Source: Gonocerus acuteangulatus (taxonomy: Eukaryota > Arthropoda > Insecta > Hemiptera > Coreidae). From it: DNA of 64,000 bases. A model generated the notes under the pieces. The model did no database searches. It was not told the origin of the DNA and saw only the letters and a list, made by a program, of their open reading frames with translations. The stretch covers positions 39,890,136 to 39,954,135 of the forward strand of contig OX328123.1 of assembly GCA_946811695.1 (NCBI GenBank), given 5' to 3'. A program made the position numbers and the translations under genes. Of the stretch, positions 33,017 to 44,496 are shown one piece after another; position 1 is the first letter of the stretch; the number at the start of each line of letters is the position of its first letter.

Positions 33017-35810
33017 TAATCGAAAATTGAAAGGTTGGCTTAAAAGTGCTTGCAAATATTCCCCATTCATCTAAAATAACGTTTTGTGAATTTTAGTTAT
33101 GTTTGGAGATTAACGTATATTGAATTGATGAAATCAAATATCATGAGACAAGATAGGCTTAAGACGTTTCGTGTATTTTGTTAAATATCTCGTAAACGAT
33201 CAGGAAATTATGGAGGGCGGTCCATCTCAGCCGAAACTTTTAGAAGTGTTTCGTTCCATTCTAAGATGCTTATAACTTTTTTGCAGCTTTTTAATTAATT
33301 TTAATAGTAAAATGACAAGGATGAAAACTGTCAGAACTCTTAAAAACTGAGAAAGTGTGATATTTCCGCTTTCTGTACATTAAGACTATTCAAGAGCCTA
33401 GATTTTCTTTGATATTCCAGGGCAGGTGGTATTTGAATGTGCTTAACTCTATAAGAATAAAGTCAAGGTTATATTGAAAACAACAACACGTTTTTAATTA
33501 AAATAATAATATTTTCTATATTTCACTTTCCAAATCACACATGGTGTAAACATTACATTGCTTAAATAAACATTATAGATAAATGGAGCCACGCTTTAAT
33601 TATAGTGCAGCGTTTTCTTTGTCTAATTTAATTCGAATCTTAAAATCGCAAAAAATGTCTGCTTCAGTGGGAAGAGAAGATGTGATATTAAAATTAAATT
33701 CTAGAGAAATAGAAGTACTCTAGCACTCCATAAGAAATTTTTCAACGGAACAAAAAGTATTTCTATCCTCCAGCAAGTAGCTCCCTCTCCGTATATGCAT
33801 CTGCTGCAATCCTAGAACGTTCTACTTAGAATATTTTTCCACAGCGAGAAGCCCAAAGTTTTGTGTTGCTCCTGCTTTATGAAGGTTTACTTTTAACTAT
33901 GAAATGCAAATGTTTCTGAATATTTATAGTAACTTTTTTTATTACCACAGTTTAGGAGAGGGCAGTAAAAAGAATATTGCAAGAACTTAGAAAGAAAACA
34001 TAGCAGTAAAAAGTTGTTCTAAACTAAACAATGTTGAATACTGTTTTCTTCCGGGGTAGTGGTCTCAGAGTCTAGTTTCTCAAAGTGGTAATTCGAAATA
34101 TTATTTCTTATCCAGGTCTATTTCTCCTAGATCATTCCTTCTAAAAAGTTTAAAAGATCTCGGATTTTAGGTGATAATTTGCAAGTGAATAAAACAGTTC
34201 ATTTAATATTAATATAAGAAAAAAAAACTTCGTCTTTTTTTTTTTATTTTTATTTTTTTTTTTAAGATGTTATCCCTCTTGAAAGTATCTGCCTCCTTTA
34301 TTATTCATTGTAAAATTGCCTTAATTTTACATAAAAGATAATTGGCTTCTGAATAAAGCGCTATTTTTGAGCAATATTTTTTTACTCCTTTCCGCTATGC
34401 ACAATACCTGGTGTTCCTTAGTAGGTCCAGCCAACACATATTTACCTTCTTATCTATCCTAGAGATGCACTGTGGCAAAATTTCAAGGTGCATATAACAC
34501 TTCATGAAACGTGCGTTACTGGACGTGCGTTCTTCGACTATGTATAGTAGTCCATAACAATCTATTTTTAATGCTTGGAGAAATAAGACATTGATTAATA
34601 AGCCTGCTAAGTTACAGTTTCGATACAACTAAAACAATATTAATTATTAGTGAACCAAAGCGCTCATTAGAACTACGTAGTATTAAAAATTATTAAATTC
34701 ATCTAATTTTAATAATTTACATGCTTCACTGTCGGCTTATCGAAACACATTTAGTTTCAAATTCTCAAAAAGTGTGAAAATTTGGCTCAATTTGTGTTGA
34801 AAGAATACTACAAACAATATTTTTTTAAATGTTTTTTTTCCGGAACATTTAAATATGAGAAAAAAAAACTTTGAATTTATTATGTGAACAATTTTAGACA
34901 TAAATCAATTCAGGTTGCTACCTAATCATTGGGAAAGTCACCGTTTTAATGTAAAATTTAATTTATTGAACAAAAAAAAAAAAGGAAAAGTTTATTACGT
35001 ACTTTTAAAACCGTTTCACAATAATAAAACGATCCATTGCAAGAGTATGGTTTGTTTTAAAAATATTATAAATTATTGAAATATTTGAATATAGTTAATA
35101 AAAATTTTACCATTAAATAAATAAACTTTAGCTTTACAATTTCAGACTTAGTTAGTTTAAATTGGGGCTGATATTTTTTAGAATTATTGAATTCTAAATT
35201 ATTTCTCCATAAATGCATTCAAATGAGACTTTTTTATGTCGCACTTTATGAATGTACTTGTATAAGTGTCATTTTACAATTGCTTTCTTTATGCTAACAA
35301 AAAAACTACAGTTATTACCCTTATTTAAATCTACAAATGAGTCCTGATGGTATTTTTGAACATAATTTTAGTCACCTAAAAAACGAAGTTCAGTATCATA
35401 TCTAGCACAAACATGAATGCAAAATAACTTTTTTTTGGTAATTACTCTACTAAAAGCAAATCCATTTCGTTTCGCTATGGTAACTGTGGTTAGTCGACAG
35501 TTACATTTAAAAAACATAATGGATTACAACCACAGAATTTCAAATATAAAAAGGCATGATCGATTTTGCGACTTGCCTAAATAACGTGTTACCAATTCAA
35601 AAAATGGCCTAATGGATAACATGTGTATATGGTTAATTATTAAATTAAAACTTCTTAAAAAATCAGCAGACAGAATAATTTTATCTATAACTATCTGTTA
35701 CCAGGCGTGCCATGCTACACCTACTTTCTGCATATAGAGAAGCCTAAATAAATTAGAAACCAAATAAGTATTATTAAAATCTAATAACACGAATCTGTAA
35801 CTGTTTTGAA
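33017..35810. other. Long AT-rich stretch, nothing recognised but a repeat trace
   Basis: ttaaatatctcgtaaacgat and catctcagccgaaac near 33180-33240 resemble 16475-16605 and are probably an old TA-centred family trace. There are T-rich runs at 34237-34263. No gene-like frame is seen. Confidence 0.4.
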
Positions 35811-35819
35811 CCCGTGACC

Positions 35820-36053
35820 TCCCAACTGGGAGTCCTAGATGACTTTGACCTAACCTATAACACCCCCCATATCAAGACATACATGTATGCCAAGTTTGGT
35901 AAAAATCGGTCTAACGGTGTGGATTTTTAATTTAAAAAAAAAACATACAGACAGCAAATGGTAGACATTTTTGACCTGGCCTATGACAATCCCGTGATCA
36001 AGACCAACCTGTGTGCCCAGTTTGATCAAAATCTGTCAAACGGTGTGGATTTT

Positions 36054-36084
<31 letters not shown>

Positions 36085-36985
36085 CATACAGACAGCAACT
36101 GGTAGACATTTTTGACCTGGCCTATGACAATCCCCTGATCAAGACCAACCTGTATGTCCAGTTTGATCAAAATATGTCAAACGGTGTGGGTTTGTATAAA
36201 GAACAAAGATACAGACAGACAGATGGTAGCCGTTTTGACCTAGTCTATGGCAATCGCCGTATCAAGATCTACCTGTGTTCCAATTTAGGTCAAAATCGGT
36301 CGAACGGTGTGGATTTTTATAGGGAACAAACATACAGACAGACAGCTGGAAGAGGTTTTTGACCTAGCCTACGACACTCTCCAGATTAGGATCTACCTGT
36401 GTACCGAGTTCAGTCAAAATCGGTCGAACGGTGTGGATTTTTATCGGAAACAAACATACAGACAGACAGCTGGTAGACGTTTTTGACCTAGCCTACGGCA
36501 CTCTCCAGACTAGGATCTACCTGTGTACCGATTTTAGTCAAAATCGGACGAACGGGGTGGATTTTTATAGGAAACAAACATACAGACAGACAGCTGGTAG
36601 ACGTTTTTGACTTAGCCTACGACACTCATCAGATTAAGATCCACATGTGTACCGAGTTTAGTCAAAATCGGACGAACGGTGTGGATTTGTATAAGGGACA
36701 AACATACAGACAGACAGCTGGTAGATTTTTTGACCTAGCGTAGGAGATTTTTCGTATCAAGACCTACCATTATTCCAAGTTTGGTCAAAATCGGTCAAAC
36801 GGTGTGGATTTGTATAAAGGACAAACATACAGACAGACAGCTGGTACATTCTTTTTACCTAGCCTAGGAGATTTCTCGTATCAAAACCTACAATTATTCC
36901 AAGTTTGGTCAAAATCGGTCAAACGGTGTGGATTTGTATAAGGAACAAACAAACAAATAAACTGACAGAAAAACATGCAGACACG
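35820..36985 (+). repeat. Tandem array of about 124-bp units, 9 copies
   Basis: The landmark cggtgtgg (one cggggtgg) recurs at 35915, 36042, 36182, 36305, 36429, 36553, 36677, 36798 and 36924, mostly 121-127 bp apart. The 140-bp unit is lengthened by an A-run at 36058-36084. Each unit has the order gacctagcctacgac, tcaagacctacctgtgt, caagtttggtcaaaatcggt, cggtgtggatttttat, aacaaacatacagacagac. The last unit ends acacgtgatta then ttatatatatagatcgg. This resembles the 3' end of dispersed arthropod retroelements, here amplified in tandem. Confidence 0.93.
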
Positions 36986-37007
36986 TGATTATTATATATA
37001 TAGATCG

Positions 37008-37028
37008 GTTGAGTGATAATCACTCAAC
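37008..37028. repeat. Perfect 10-bp-arm palindrome at array end
   Basis: gttgagtgat, one A, then atcactcaac. It sits right after the last unit of the array at 35820-36985. Confidence 0.85.
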
Positions 37029-37545
37029 ACTTACAATCAATATCTCTGATATCTCACATCTCTGAATTATAGAAACTGATTAGAAATTATGAAAACTTAT
37101 ACCTTGACTTTTTTTTCTGTCAATTAAAAAAATACAGAGCAGGTTTATGGATACGCTATAAAACAGGGTGTTTCATCGCCACGGCCCAAATATTTAAATT
37201 ATGTGCAGCTTATTTATTTATGTACCATAATTACATAACATATTGGTTAATTACATAACATGTTGGTTGAAAGATTGACGCATTACAATCAAAGAATGCA
37301 CTATTTTCATTACTACAGAATATGGATATGATGGCTTCATTGTTGGACGATTACCACTGCATGGTAATCGCATTGGCACAACCATAAAAACTGATTGGAT
37401 GATGTGGATGTTTAATTACTGAATGGAAAAACAGGAGGAGTACTATACATTTGCGTAAAATGTATACGCAATTTCACTGAATTTATGTAATGTATGCCAA
37501 AAAACTGCTGAAGGTTTTTTTACCGGAGTGAACTTGGCACCGATC
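37029..37545. other. No recognised feature
   Basis: AT-rich DNA with a short direct duplication (ttacataacat, ttggttaattacataacatg near 37235-37265). No gene is recognised. Confidence 0.4.
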
Positions 37546-37547
37546 AC

Positions 37548-38503
37548 TAAGTAATCAAAAAGTCAAACTTATGTTCGGTTTGTACTTCGTTTGTACCTGT
37601 TTGTACCACATATGCTTTTGTTTGTACCTCGACCAATAAAAAATTATAACCACTTAAAAAAATGGTCAGCGCCCAACATTAAAATATTTAAATTTTCTTT
37701 GCGCCATTAGATAGAGAATCGTTTGTACCTGTTTGTACCACTTTTCATTTCGTTTGTACCTCAATGTGTACGCGAGTACGAATTTTTTAAACTTATAACA
37801 TACGCGAAAACACGAATTCCGTTATTTTTCATGATATAAAAAATCGGCTAACGGGATTCGAAAGACAATCGTTTGTATGGTTTTGTGTAAACGATTCTCT
37901 GTCGAATCCCGTTGACAGATTTTTTTATCTTGAAATAATGGTGGACTTAGTTTTTCGCGTAAGTCAAGAGTTTAAAAAACTCGTACTCGCTTAACCTTTG
38001 AGGTACAAACGAAATGAAAAGTGGTACAAACGATTCTCTATCAAATTCCGTTGGCCGATTTTTCATGTCTTGAAAAATGGTGACTTAATTTTTCGCGTAC
38101 GTCAAAAGTTTAAAAAAATCGTACTCGCGTACCCTTTGAGGTACAAACAAAATAAAAGTGGTACGAACAGGTACAAAAGATTCTCTATGGAATCCCGTTG
38201 ACAGATTTTTTATATCTTGAAAAAATGGTGGACTTAGTTTTTTTCGCGTAAGTCAAGAGTTTAAAAAACTCGTACTCGCGTACCCTTTGAGGTACAAACG
38301 AAATGAAAAGTGGTACAAACAGGTACAAAAGATTCTCTATCGAATGGCGCAAAGAAAATTTAAATATTTTAATGTCGGGCGCTGACCATTTTTTTATGTG
38401 GTTATAATTTTTTATTGGTCGAGGCACAAACAAAAGCATATGTGGTAGAAACAGGTACAAACGAAGTACAAACCGTACATAAGTTTGATTTTTTGATTAC
38501 TTA
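37548..38503. mobile_element. 956-bp foldback element with internal tandem units
   Basis: The inverted ends taagtaatcaaaaagtcaaa and ttgattttttgattactta continue inwards for more than 200 bp. Shared landmarks are cggtttgtacttcgtttgta, cctcgaccaataaaaaatta, tggtcagcgcccaacatt and atttaaattttctttgcgcc, each mirrored on the right. Inside the right side, gattctct(a/g)t begins direct units at about 37893, 38032, 38179 and 38331 (periods 139, 147, 152). Each unit contains ccgttgacagatt, ggtggacttag, cgtaagtcaagagttt and gaggtacaaacgaaat. This organisation is like Foldback-type elements. No protein frame is present. Confidence 0.88.
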
Positions 38504-40429
38504 ATGCTCGGATTTTTACATGATGAAAGCGAAAAATAACTGTTGTTTCGCTGTTCAAACCCGTGTAAGAGGTTGATCTGATGACGCATATAAATTTATA
38601 TATAAATATAAATAAATAGATATTTGTCTGTTCCGGTTGGGAAATCTTGGTGAGTGTACAGTAACCATTCGAAATCTTACTAAAATTTCTACATTCTCGA
38701 TGGGACGATCCCAGGTGGAGAAATAAGTGCTTAAAGTGTTGGTTTCTTTGCTCTAAATGGTTCTTTGCTTTTGTTTTCTTCAGCGTTTTATTACTTGTTG
38801 TTTTTTTTTATAATTGATTTTAGCAGTAAAATGAATTTTCTCGTAAAATAAAATACTGAAAGTGAGAACGCTTTTTGGGTTGTTTGTACAAAGGCTGAAT
38901 CAATAATTTACGATACTGTATGTTTTCACTACATAATGAACCCTCGCTTTCTTGAAGATTTCATGAGAGTAGGTGTTTAACGTTTTTACAAAAAAATAAG
39001 TACACTTATTCCAAGCTATCCAAATGACGCCAGGGCTATGAAATAATGGAAACGCGCTAAGATGACCAAGGTCCTGCTAGTTGGCCTTTTTACTTTCTTA
39101 TTTACTCATAGGAATGACACCAAATGGAAGAGAGGTGGTAGGGGGGGGGGGGCAGGGGATTTTTAAGGACGCACAAAATCATGTCATGACTAGTCATTTT
39201 GGCCCGTAAAAAGTAAGGATTCCTTGCCGAATACAATGGACAGGCATAACAGAAATAATGGAGTTTCCTCTACATTTTTGTTTTTTAAGCGCCTGACCCC
39301 ATATTGTGCCGCAAGAATACTATACTGAATGGACAAAAATGATTGCCAGCTAAAAACATTAGCACGTTTTATCAACATAGTTTTTTTTTTTGTTTAATAA
39401 AAATTAATAGAGCATAGTTGTGTATGTAGATGAATGACAAAGTCTCCTGAAGATGAATGATGGTAAAGAACAAAGGATTTAAGTTTAAATTCGTGCAGAT
39501 GGCTATTAAACCCCCCGAGAAGGAGTTATAAAATTCAAGGCCTTTAGGTGAGAGTTCAAACCCTGAGAAGCAATATCTGCAGCGATGCACTTCCTCATTC
39601 TCCATCCTGGAGATCTCATGATGGCAGCTTTAGAACACAGCATCATAATGAAATTATCAAGGCTACGGGGAAAATTGATTCCACTTTTTAGTAATATAGG
39701 ACTGCACCTTTTTGTTGTAAGTATTGGGTGTAATACTTGTAAAAATGGAAGAAGGATGGCGTTACAAAATTGAAGATTTCGTAATAATTAATTAATTGAA
39801 ATTTTTGTTAAGCATTTCGGTTTAGTTAGCGAATTTTTATAGGAAGTACACTTTTAGCTTCTAATGAGAAATATTGTGGTATACAGACATACACAATTGG
39901 CGAAGAAACCATAGCCTGCGAAAACTACCCAGCTCTTAATATAATCAACATAAAAATAATAATATTTATAGACAATATAGAATATATGTAGTTTCGAGAA
40001 AATCTTGTCATCACAACGAATAATTTTTATAAATTCCCAGGGAACAGAAACTAAATGAAAATTGTCTTCAGTAGTTACGTTTTCAATTTAAACCTGTTTT
40101 TCATACTGGTAGATTTGTATGAAATGTTGATTGATTAGAGATTAATCATTTGTTTTTACGTTTTTGTAGGAATTATGGAATACAGGGTCATTGAAACATA
40201 AAAGAGGAAGATTGCCCGTTTTCATTTCTGCACTTAAGGTATAGGGGCAAGAAATAATCAAAAGAAATTCATCAGAAATGACATGTGTCCCCCTTCTTAT
40301 CAAATTTATAGTTTTGAAAGATTCAGTCTTATCGAGGATATTCTAACAAAATACATTTGTTAAACCTCTGCGATGTTGGAACCATTGCACTGCTTTCTAC
40401 AAATAATTTTCATTTTAGAAATAACCGGA
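38504..40429. other. No gene recognised; repeat traces
   Basis: 38640-38750 carries a trace of the TA-centred family (gatcccaggtggagaaataa). 39052-39085 resembles its edge (acgcgctaagatgaccaagg, tcctgctagttggcc). A 12-bp G-run lies at 39141-39152. Overlapping short frames near 39372-39773 have no recognised family. Confidence 0.4.
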
Positions 40430-40570
40430 GAAAAGAGGTGGTTTTAACCCGCTCCGTATTGGCGATTCTCTACTTACTCACGGACACCTTATGACTAAAC
40501 AAGAAGCCACAATATGTAGACAGTGGAACGAGCTACTGATCACACCTGTAACTCATACAGAATGCAGATG
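40430..40570 (+). pseudogene. LINE RNase H-region fragment
   Basis: agaggtggttttaacccgct, then ttggcgattctctacttact, then cacggacacctta aligns with 59334-59392 (agaggtcattttaactcgag, attggccattctctaattac, tcacggacacata). It is a short, frameshifted copy of the same LINE C-terminal region. Confidence 0.65.
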
Positions 40571-41120
40571 ACTAAAACATTTACAGATATGTTGTAAAAA
40601 TAAATCCATTAAAAGTTGGGCTTTATTCCTGGAAAAATTAAATACAAATAAATAATTTAGTCAGCTTTTCATTACGAAAGAACAAAACTATTCATGTTTT
40701 TTTTATTTGTAAAAAATACGAAGGAAGGCATTAAATAGGTTTTTCAAAAAAAGTATGGTTTAAAGAAAGTTAACTTTTTAGCAGGGCTACTTGAATCGGA
40801 TATTTTTGTATTATACTATATTTTGTTAATTTTTATAAACTGGAAATTATCTATTCTTCATTCCTCTATTTTGTTATTAGATCCAATTTATTTTTTATTT
40901 ATTTTATTCTCTTCATTTGAAAATGCATTAAGATTTCTTACTCTTCTACTTGATTAAGTTTTCTTCTATGTATGGATTTAATATAGTTGACTAAACAATA
41001 CGTTAGATTATTTTCCACGTATTTCTGACCTTTATTTACGTCTAATTATTTATTCTTTATATATGGCCAAGGTCAAAAGAATAGTACTCTTATTTTCTTT
41101 GTACTATTTATTGTTTGTAC

Positions 41121-41162
41121 GCCCTACACGTTTCGTGGCCTTTATGCCACCTCCTCAGGGGC
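41121..41162 (-). ncRNA. Hammerhead-ribozyme-like motif, opposite arm
   Basis: The minus-strand mirror of the motif at 41225-41266. gggc/gccc form stem I, CTGAGGA lies at 41152-41158 (complement), stem II is gtggc/gccac, then GAAAC, and the triplet is GTA within acgtgtaggg. The loop dinucleotide differs (gt instead of gc), so the two arms are separate, slightly diverged copies. Confidence 0.58.
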
Positions 41163-41224
41163 CATTACATCCCCATGTGTGTCTTAGTATGGGTGGCGAG
41201 CTATCCACACATGGGGATGTAATG

Positions 41225-41266
41225 GCCCCTGAGGAGGTGGCATAAAGGCCACGAAACGCGTAGGGC
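41225..41266 (+). ncRNA. Hammerhead-ribozyme-like motif
   Basis: The order is stem I gccc (41225-41228), CTGAGGA (41229-41235), one unpaired G, stem II gtggc (41237-41241) with gccac (41248-41252), GAAAC (41253-41257), gc, triplet GTA (41260-41262), and stem I partner gggc (41263-41266). All invariant hammerhead core positions are present (C-U-G-A-N-G-A and G-A-A-A). The extra G before stem II is a deviation shared by the P3 copies, where it is an A. Activity is inferred only. Confidence 0.6.
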
Positions 41267-41629
41267 GGACAAACAATAAATAGTACAAAGAAAATTGGAG
41301 TACTATTCTTTTGACCTTGGCCATGTATAAAGAATAAATAATACGTTAGATGATTAACATTAGCCAAAGGGAGTGAAGCAAGACGAATGTAGGTCAGAGT
41401 ATATAAGCTAGATTTCCTGTTTTTTTATGGGTTCCTTTACTTTACTTTCTTTCTGATAATGTTTTATTACCCTTGCGATAAATTGTTCAAGAGGTTTGTA
41501 ATGTCTTCGTTAAATGTAAAATAATTTATTTTTCTGGGGTATACTCAAATGCCTGATGAATTCTAGTAACAAATGCAATCATGGCCTAGCTTCGGCTTAT
41601 TTTCTTGTGAACCTTATGAGATAAGGAGT

Positions 41630-41904
41630 CAGGGAATAGTTGGGATTCGTCTAAGAAAAACATCAATACGATTTTCGTAAAATTAACGACTTTTCGGCTA
41701 CTCTTTGGTACTCTTCCTTACCTAATAGACAAAAAACAAATCCATAAATAATAAACAGAATAATTAAACCAATAAATAAATATGTCAGATCTAGGAATAA
41801 AAAACACTTAAAAGAACATTTTGTTGTTAACACGTCCTTATTAAAGATTTTTACACAAATCGTAATGATGTTTTCCCTGCAGAATCCCAACTATTCTCTG
41901 ACTG
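41630..41904. mobile_element. MITE with gaatagttgggattc termini
   Basis: The left end agtcagggaatagttgggat then tcg and the right end gaatcccaactattctctga then ctgc are inverted repeats of about 25 bp. The interior has no transposase frame. A solo end of the same family is at 60575-60655. Confidence 0.75.
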
Positions 41905-44450
41905 CTTATCACCTCGACAGCTAACTATCAACACCTCTTATTGTACTCCCTCAGTTTCCGATATATTCAAAAATGTCAGCTATCGCAACGAACATTTCTA
42001 TAATAAAAGAAAAAAACTTAATAATTTTCTTGAAGAAATTTATATTTTTATCCAAATGCTTCCTTTGATGGTCCATTTCATCCAATTTAAATATTTGTTA
42101 ACTAAACGATAGATATGTTTTTAAATTATTAACTTTATATACGATTTAACGAATCAATAGCTTTAATTTTAATAGAATACATTAGAAGGTAGAAAGGTTT
42201 TTTATTGTAGACATTTAGTGGTCCAAAAAATATTGTAAGTTGTTTTGAAATATTACACAATAACAATAGTTTCACAGTTTGGGTATAGAAGAGTTATTCT
42301 AAATTGTTTATTTTTTCAGTATTTCTTATTGAAGAAACTCATTTCGAATACTCGTGCAATTTAGATCATTAAATTAATTACAGATTTTGCTACTTGACCG
42401 TCCCTAACTCGACATATATTCCACGGACAAAACAAAACATAAAATTTGATCTCAGACTGAGGGAACAAAGAAATACAATCCTTCACTTTTATAAACAAAC
42501 TTAGATAGTCTCCAGTGATAAGAACTAATACATACAAAACATATTTCAATTTTCGAAGCAAATATTTGAAGTATATATATATATTATATTCACATGATGA
42601 TGTTGCATTTCCTTTGCTCATTATTATTATAGTAGTTAATGCGATTTTTATTGGGAAGGCGAAAACGAGTGAATTATGTGTATATCCCAACTTATTAATG
42701 TAAATAAACGAATAATAATAATATATTATAAATGATAAAATTTCAATAAAGAAAATTTCAAAGCATTATTCAAAGTAAAGAAATCTTGATAACCTTCTTT
42801 TCTTTAATGTGAGAACAATTGCGTAATACAGTAAAACTGGAACATAATTACGCCTTTAAAAATCACTAATTACCATGAAAAATGGCTTATTAGAAGTCAG
42901 ATATTCTACTTTGTAAATAAGGAAAACTTTCACGTACTTTGTGGTAAGCAAATTATTTGTAATTTTTTTCTCATAAATACTAAAACATAATAACACTTTA
43001 TGAATGCGTTTTTACAACAAAGTTGAGTAATACAAACAATATTAAATAATAGTGGGAAATATAAATTTAAAAATACTTCAAGTTATCAAGAGATAAGTGG
43101 TAAAACTAGTTTTAGGATGGGAGGAACAAACAGGTTTGCAATGAACTAGTAGTGATATGAATAGGAAGATACTAGCAGCTGGTATCCTTCCTGGGAATCT
43201 GGCGTTTTTCTCCATAGTCTTTGGAATGTTTATAACTTCATACAACCGAAATTTAAATTCAGAGTATACCATTTGGCCTGGCATTGGGGTTCAGGAATAG
43301 TACAATATTTTAAGCGTTAAGAATTAAAAGAATTTTATTTTCCACAAATATAAACAAAAACGAATGTAATGAAAATATGTGAAATAGGATGCTAATCCTT
43401 TCAGCAGAATTATATGAGGTGGCTCAATTGAACTCTGTGCCTCAGATTGAGTGATCGATTTCCACTAGGGATGTTGGATTTTCTTTCGAACGAAATCATC
43501 TCTATCCGAGAAACGTTTGACAACCTGTAGATAAGTTTTCCAAAAAAATCTGTGTGTTATTATTAGGAGGACATCATTATATCCTTCGGGTGTAACAACT
43601 TGCTGTTTTGTGGTACTCTAGTTGGAAAGGGAGATTATCGTCAAATGGGAGAATATGTGGTAAAATCGCCTTATTTATCGCCAAGCCCTTGATCGGTATA
43701 TCAGTAATGCATAGTACTATTTTATTTATGGAAACTATTCATAAATAGACAATGTTTCTTCAGTAGTAATTTAGTTTTCATTTTTATATGCAATGTACTT
43801 AATTTAATAGCTGTCTGTTTCTATTTTAGACTTCCCTTTAGTATAGCCTTGTTAAAGTGGCAGAACTATAAAGTTGTCCTAGTCCACAAAGCTAAGGAGT
43901 AAGCCTTCTTTGGTTGATTTATAGCTTCAACTAAAGCTAATCTAGGACATGGCCCAGAAATTTCAGGGGGCCTTACAGTCACCCAAATAAACTTTCTAGC
44001 CCTGACACTGTACTATAAATCAAATTAGAAAAACGGATTGCGTCATAAATAAATTTCTGTAAATTAAAAGGAAATTCCACTTATATAATGTTTATTGATA
44101 TTTGTTAATTTTATAACAAATTGAGGTCTGAATATAGTTACAAAATATTTCTGAATTACGTTTTTTTGTGTGTGTCAAGGTAGTTCTATTTACATAATTA
44201 TTTATTTATTAATTTCATTTAAGCATTATTGGAAAATGTTTTCATTAACTTCTAAGGATTTTTTTTTCTATGAGTGATATACGAACAAATCATTCTCATA
44301 ATGCATAAATACACTACAAAAAAAGTGAACAAAGAAAATAAATGTCTATATTTTTAGAATATTTCCTAAAGAGAAAGAAATTTAAAAGTTTATTTAAAAA
44401 AATAATTTGTTTAAGGTGTGTGGGATGTCCTAAATAAAATTTCACATTAA
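41905..44450. other. AT-rich stretch, no recognised feature
   Basis: Several short open frames occur (for example 42361-42690 minus, 43078-43284 minus), all AT-driven and without family motifs. No transposon ends were found. Confidence 0.35.
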
Positions 44451-44453
44451 GGA

Positions 44454-44484
<31 letters not shown>

Positions 44485-44496
44485 GTGTGTGTGTGT
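44454..44496. repeat. Compound (TA)n(TG)n microsatellite
   Basis: A (TA)n tract followed by tgtgtgtgtgtgt. Confidence 0.95.

Larger units (their letters stand above)
41045..41341. mobile_element. Palindrome of two PLE-type termini (family P1)
   Basis: The left arm (41045-41181) and right arm (41206-41341) are inverted copies around a 24-bp spacer. The arms include tttatatatggccaaggtca, gtactatttattgtttgt, gccctacacg, ggcctttatgccacctcctc and cattacatccccatgtgtg. A single-arm relative is at 8741-8960. Both arms hold a hammerhead-like core pointing towards the outside of the palindrome. Confidence 0.92.

Noticed and set aside
35820..36985. CRISPR-like direct repeats
   Set aside because: The whole 124-bp unit is conserved, so there are no repeat/spacer divisions.
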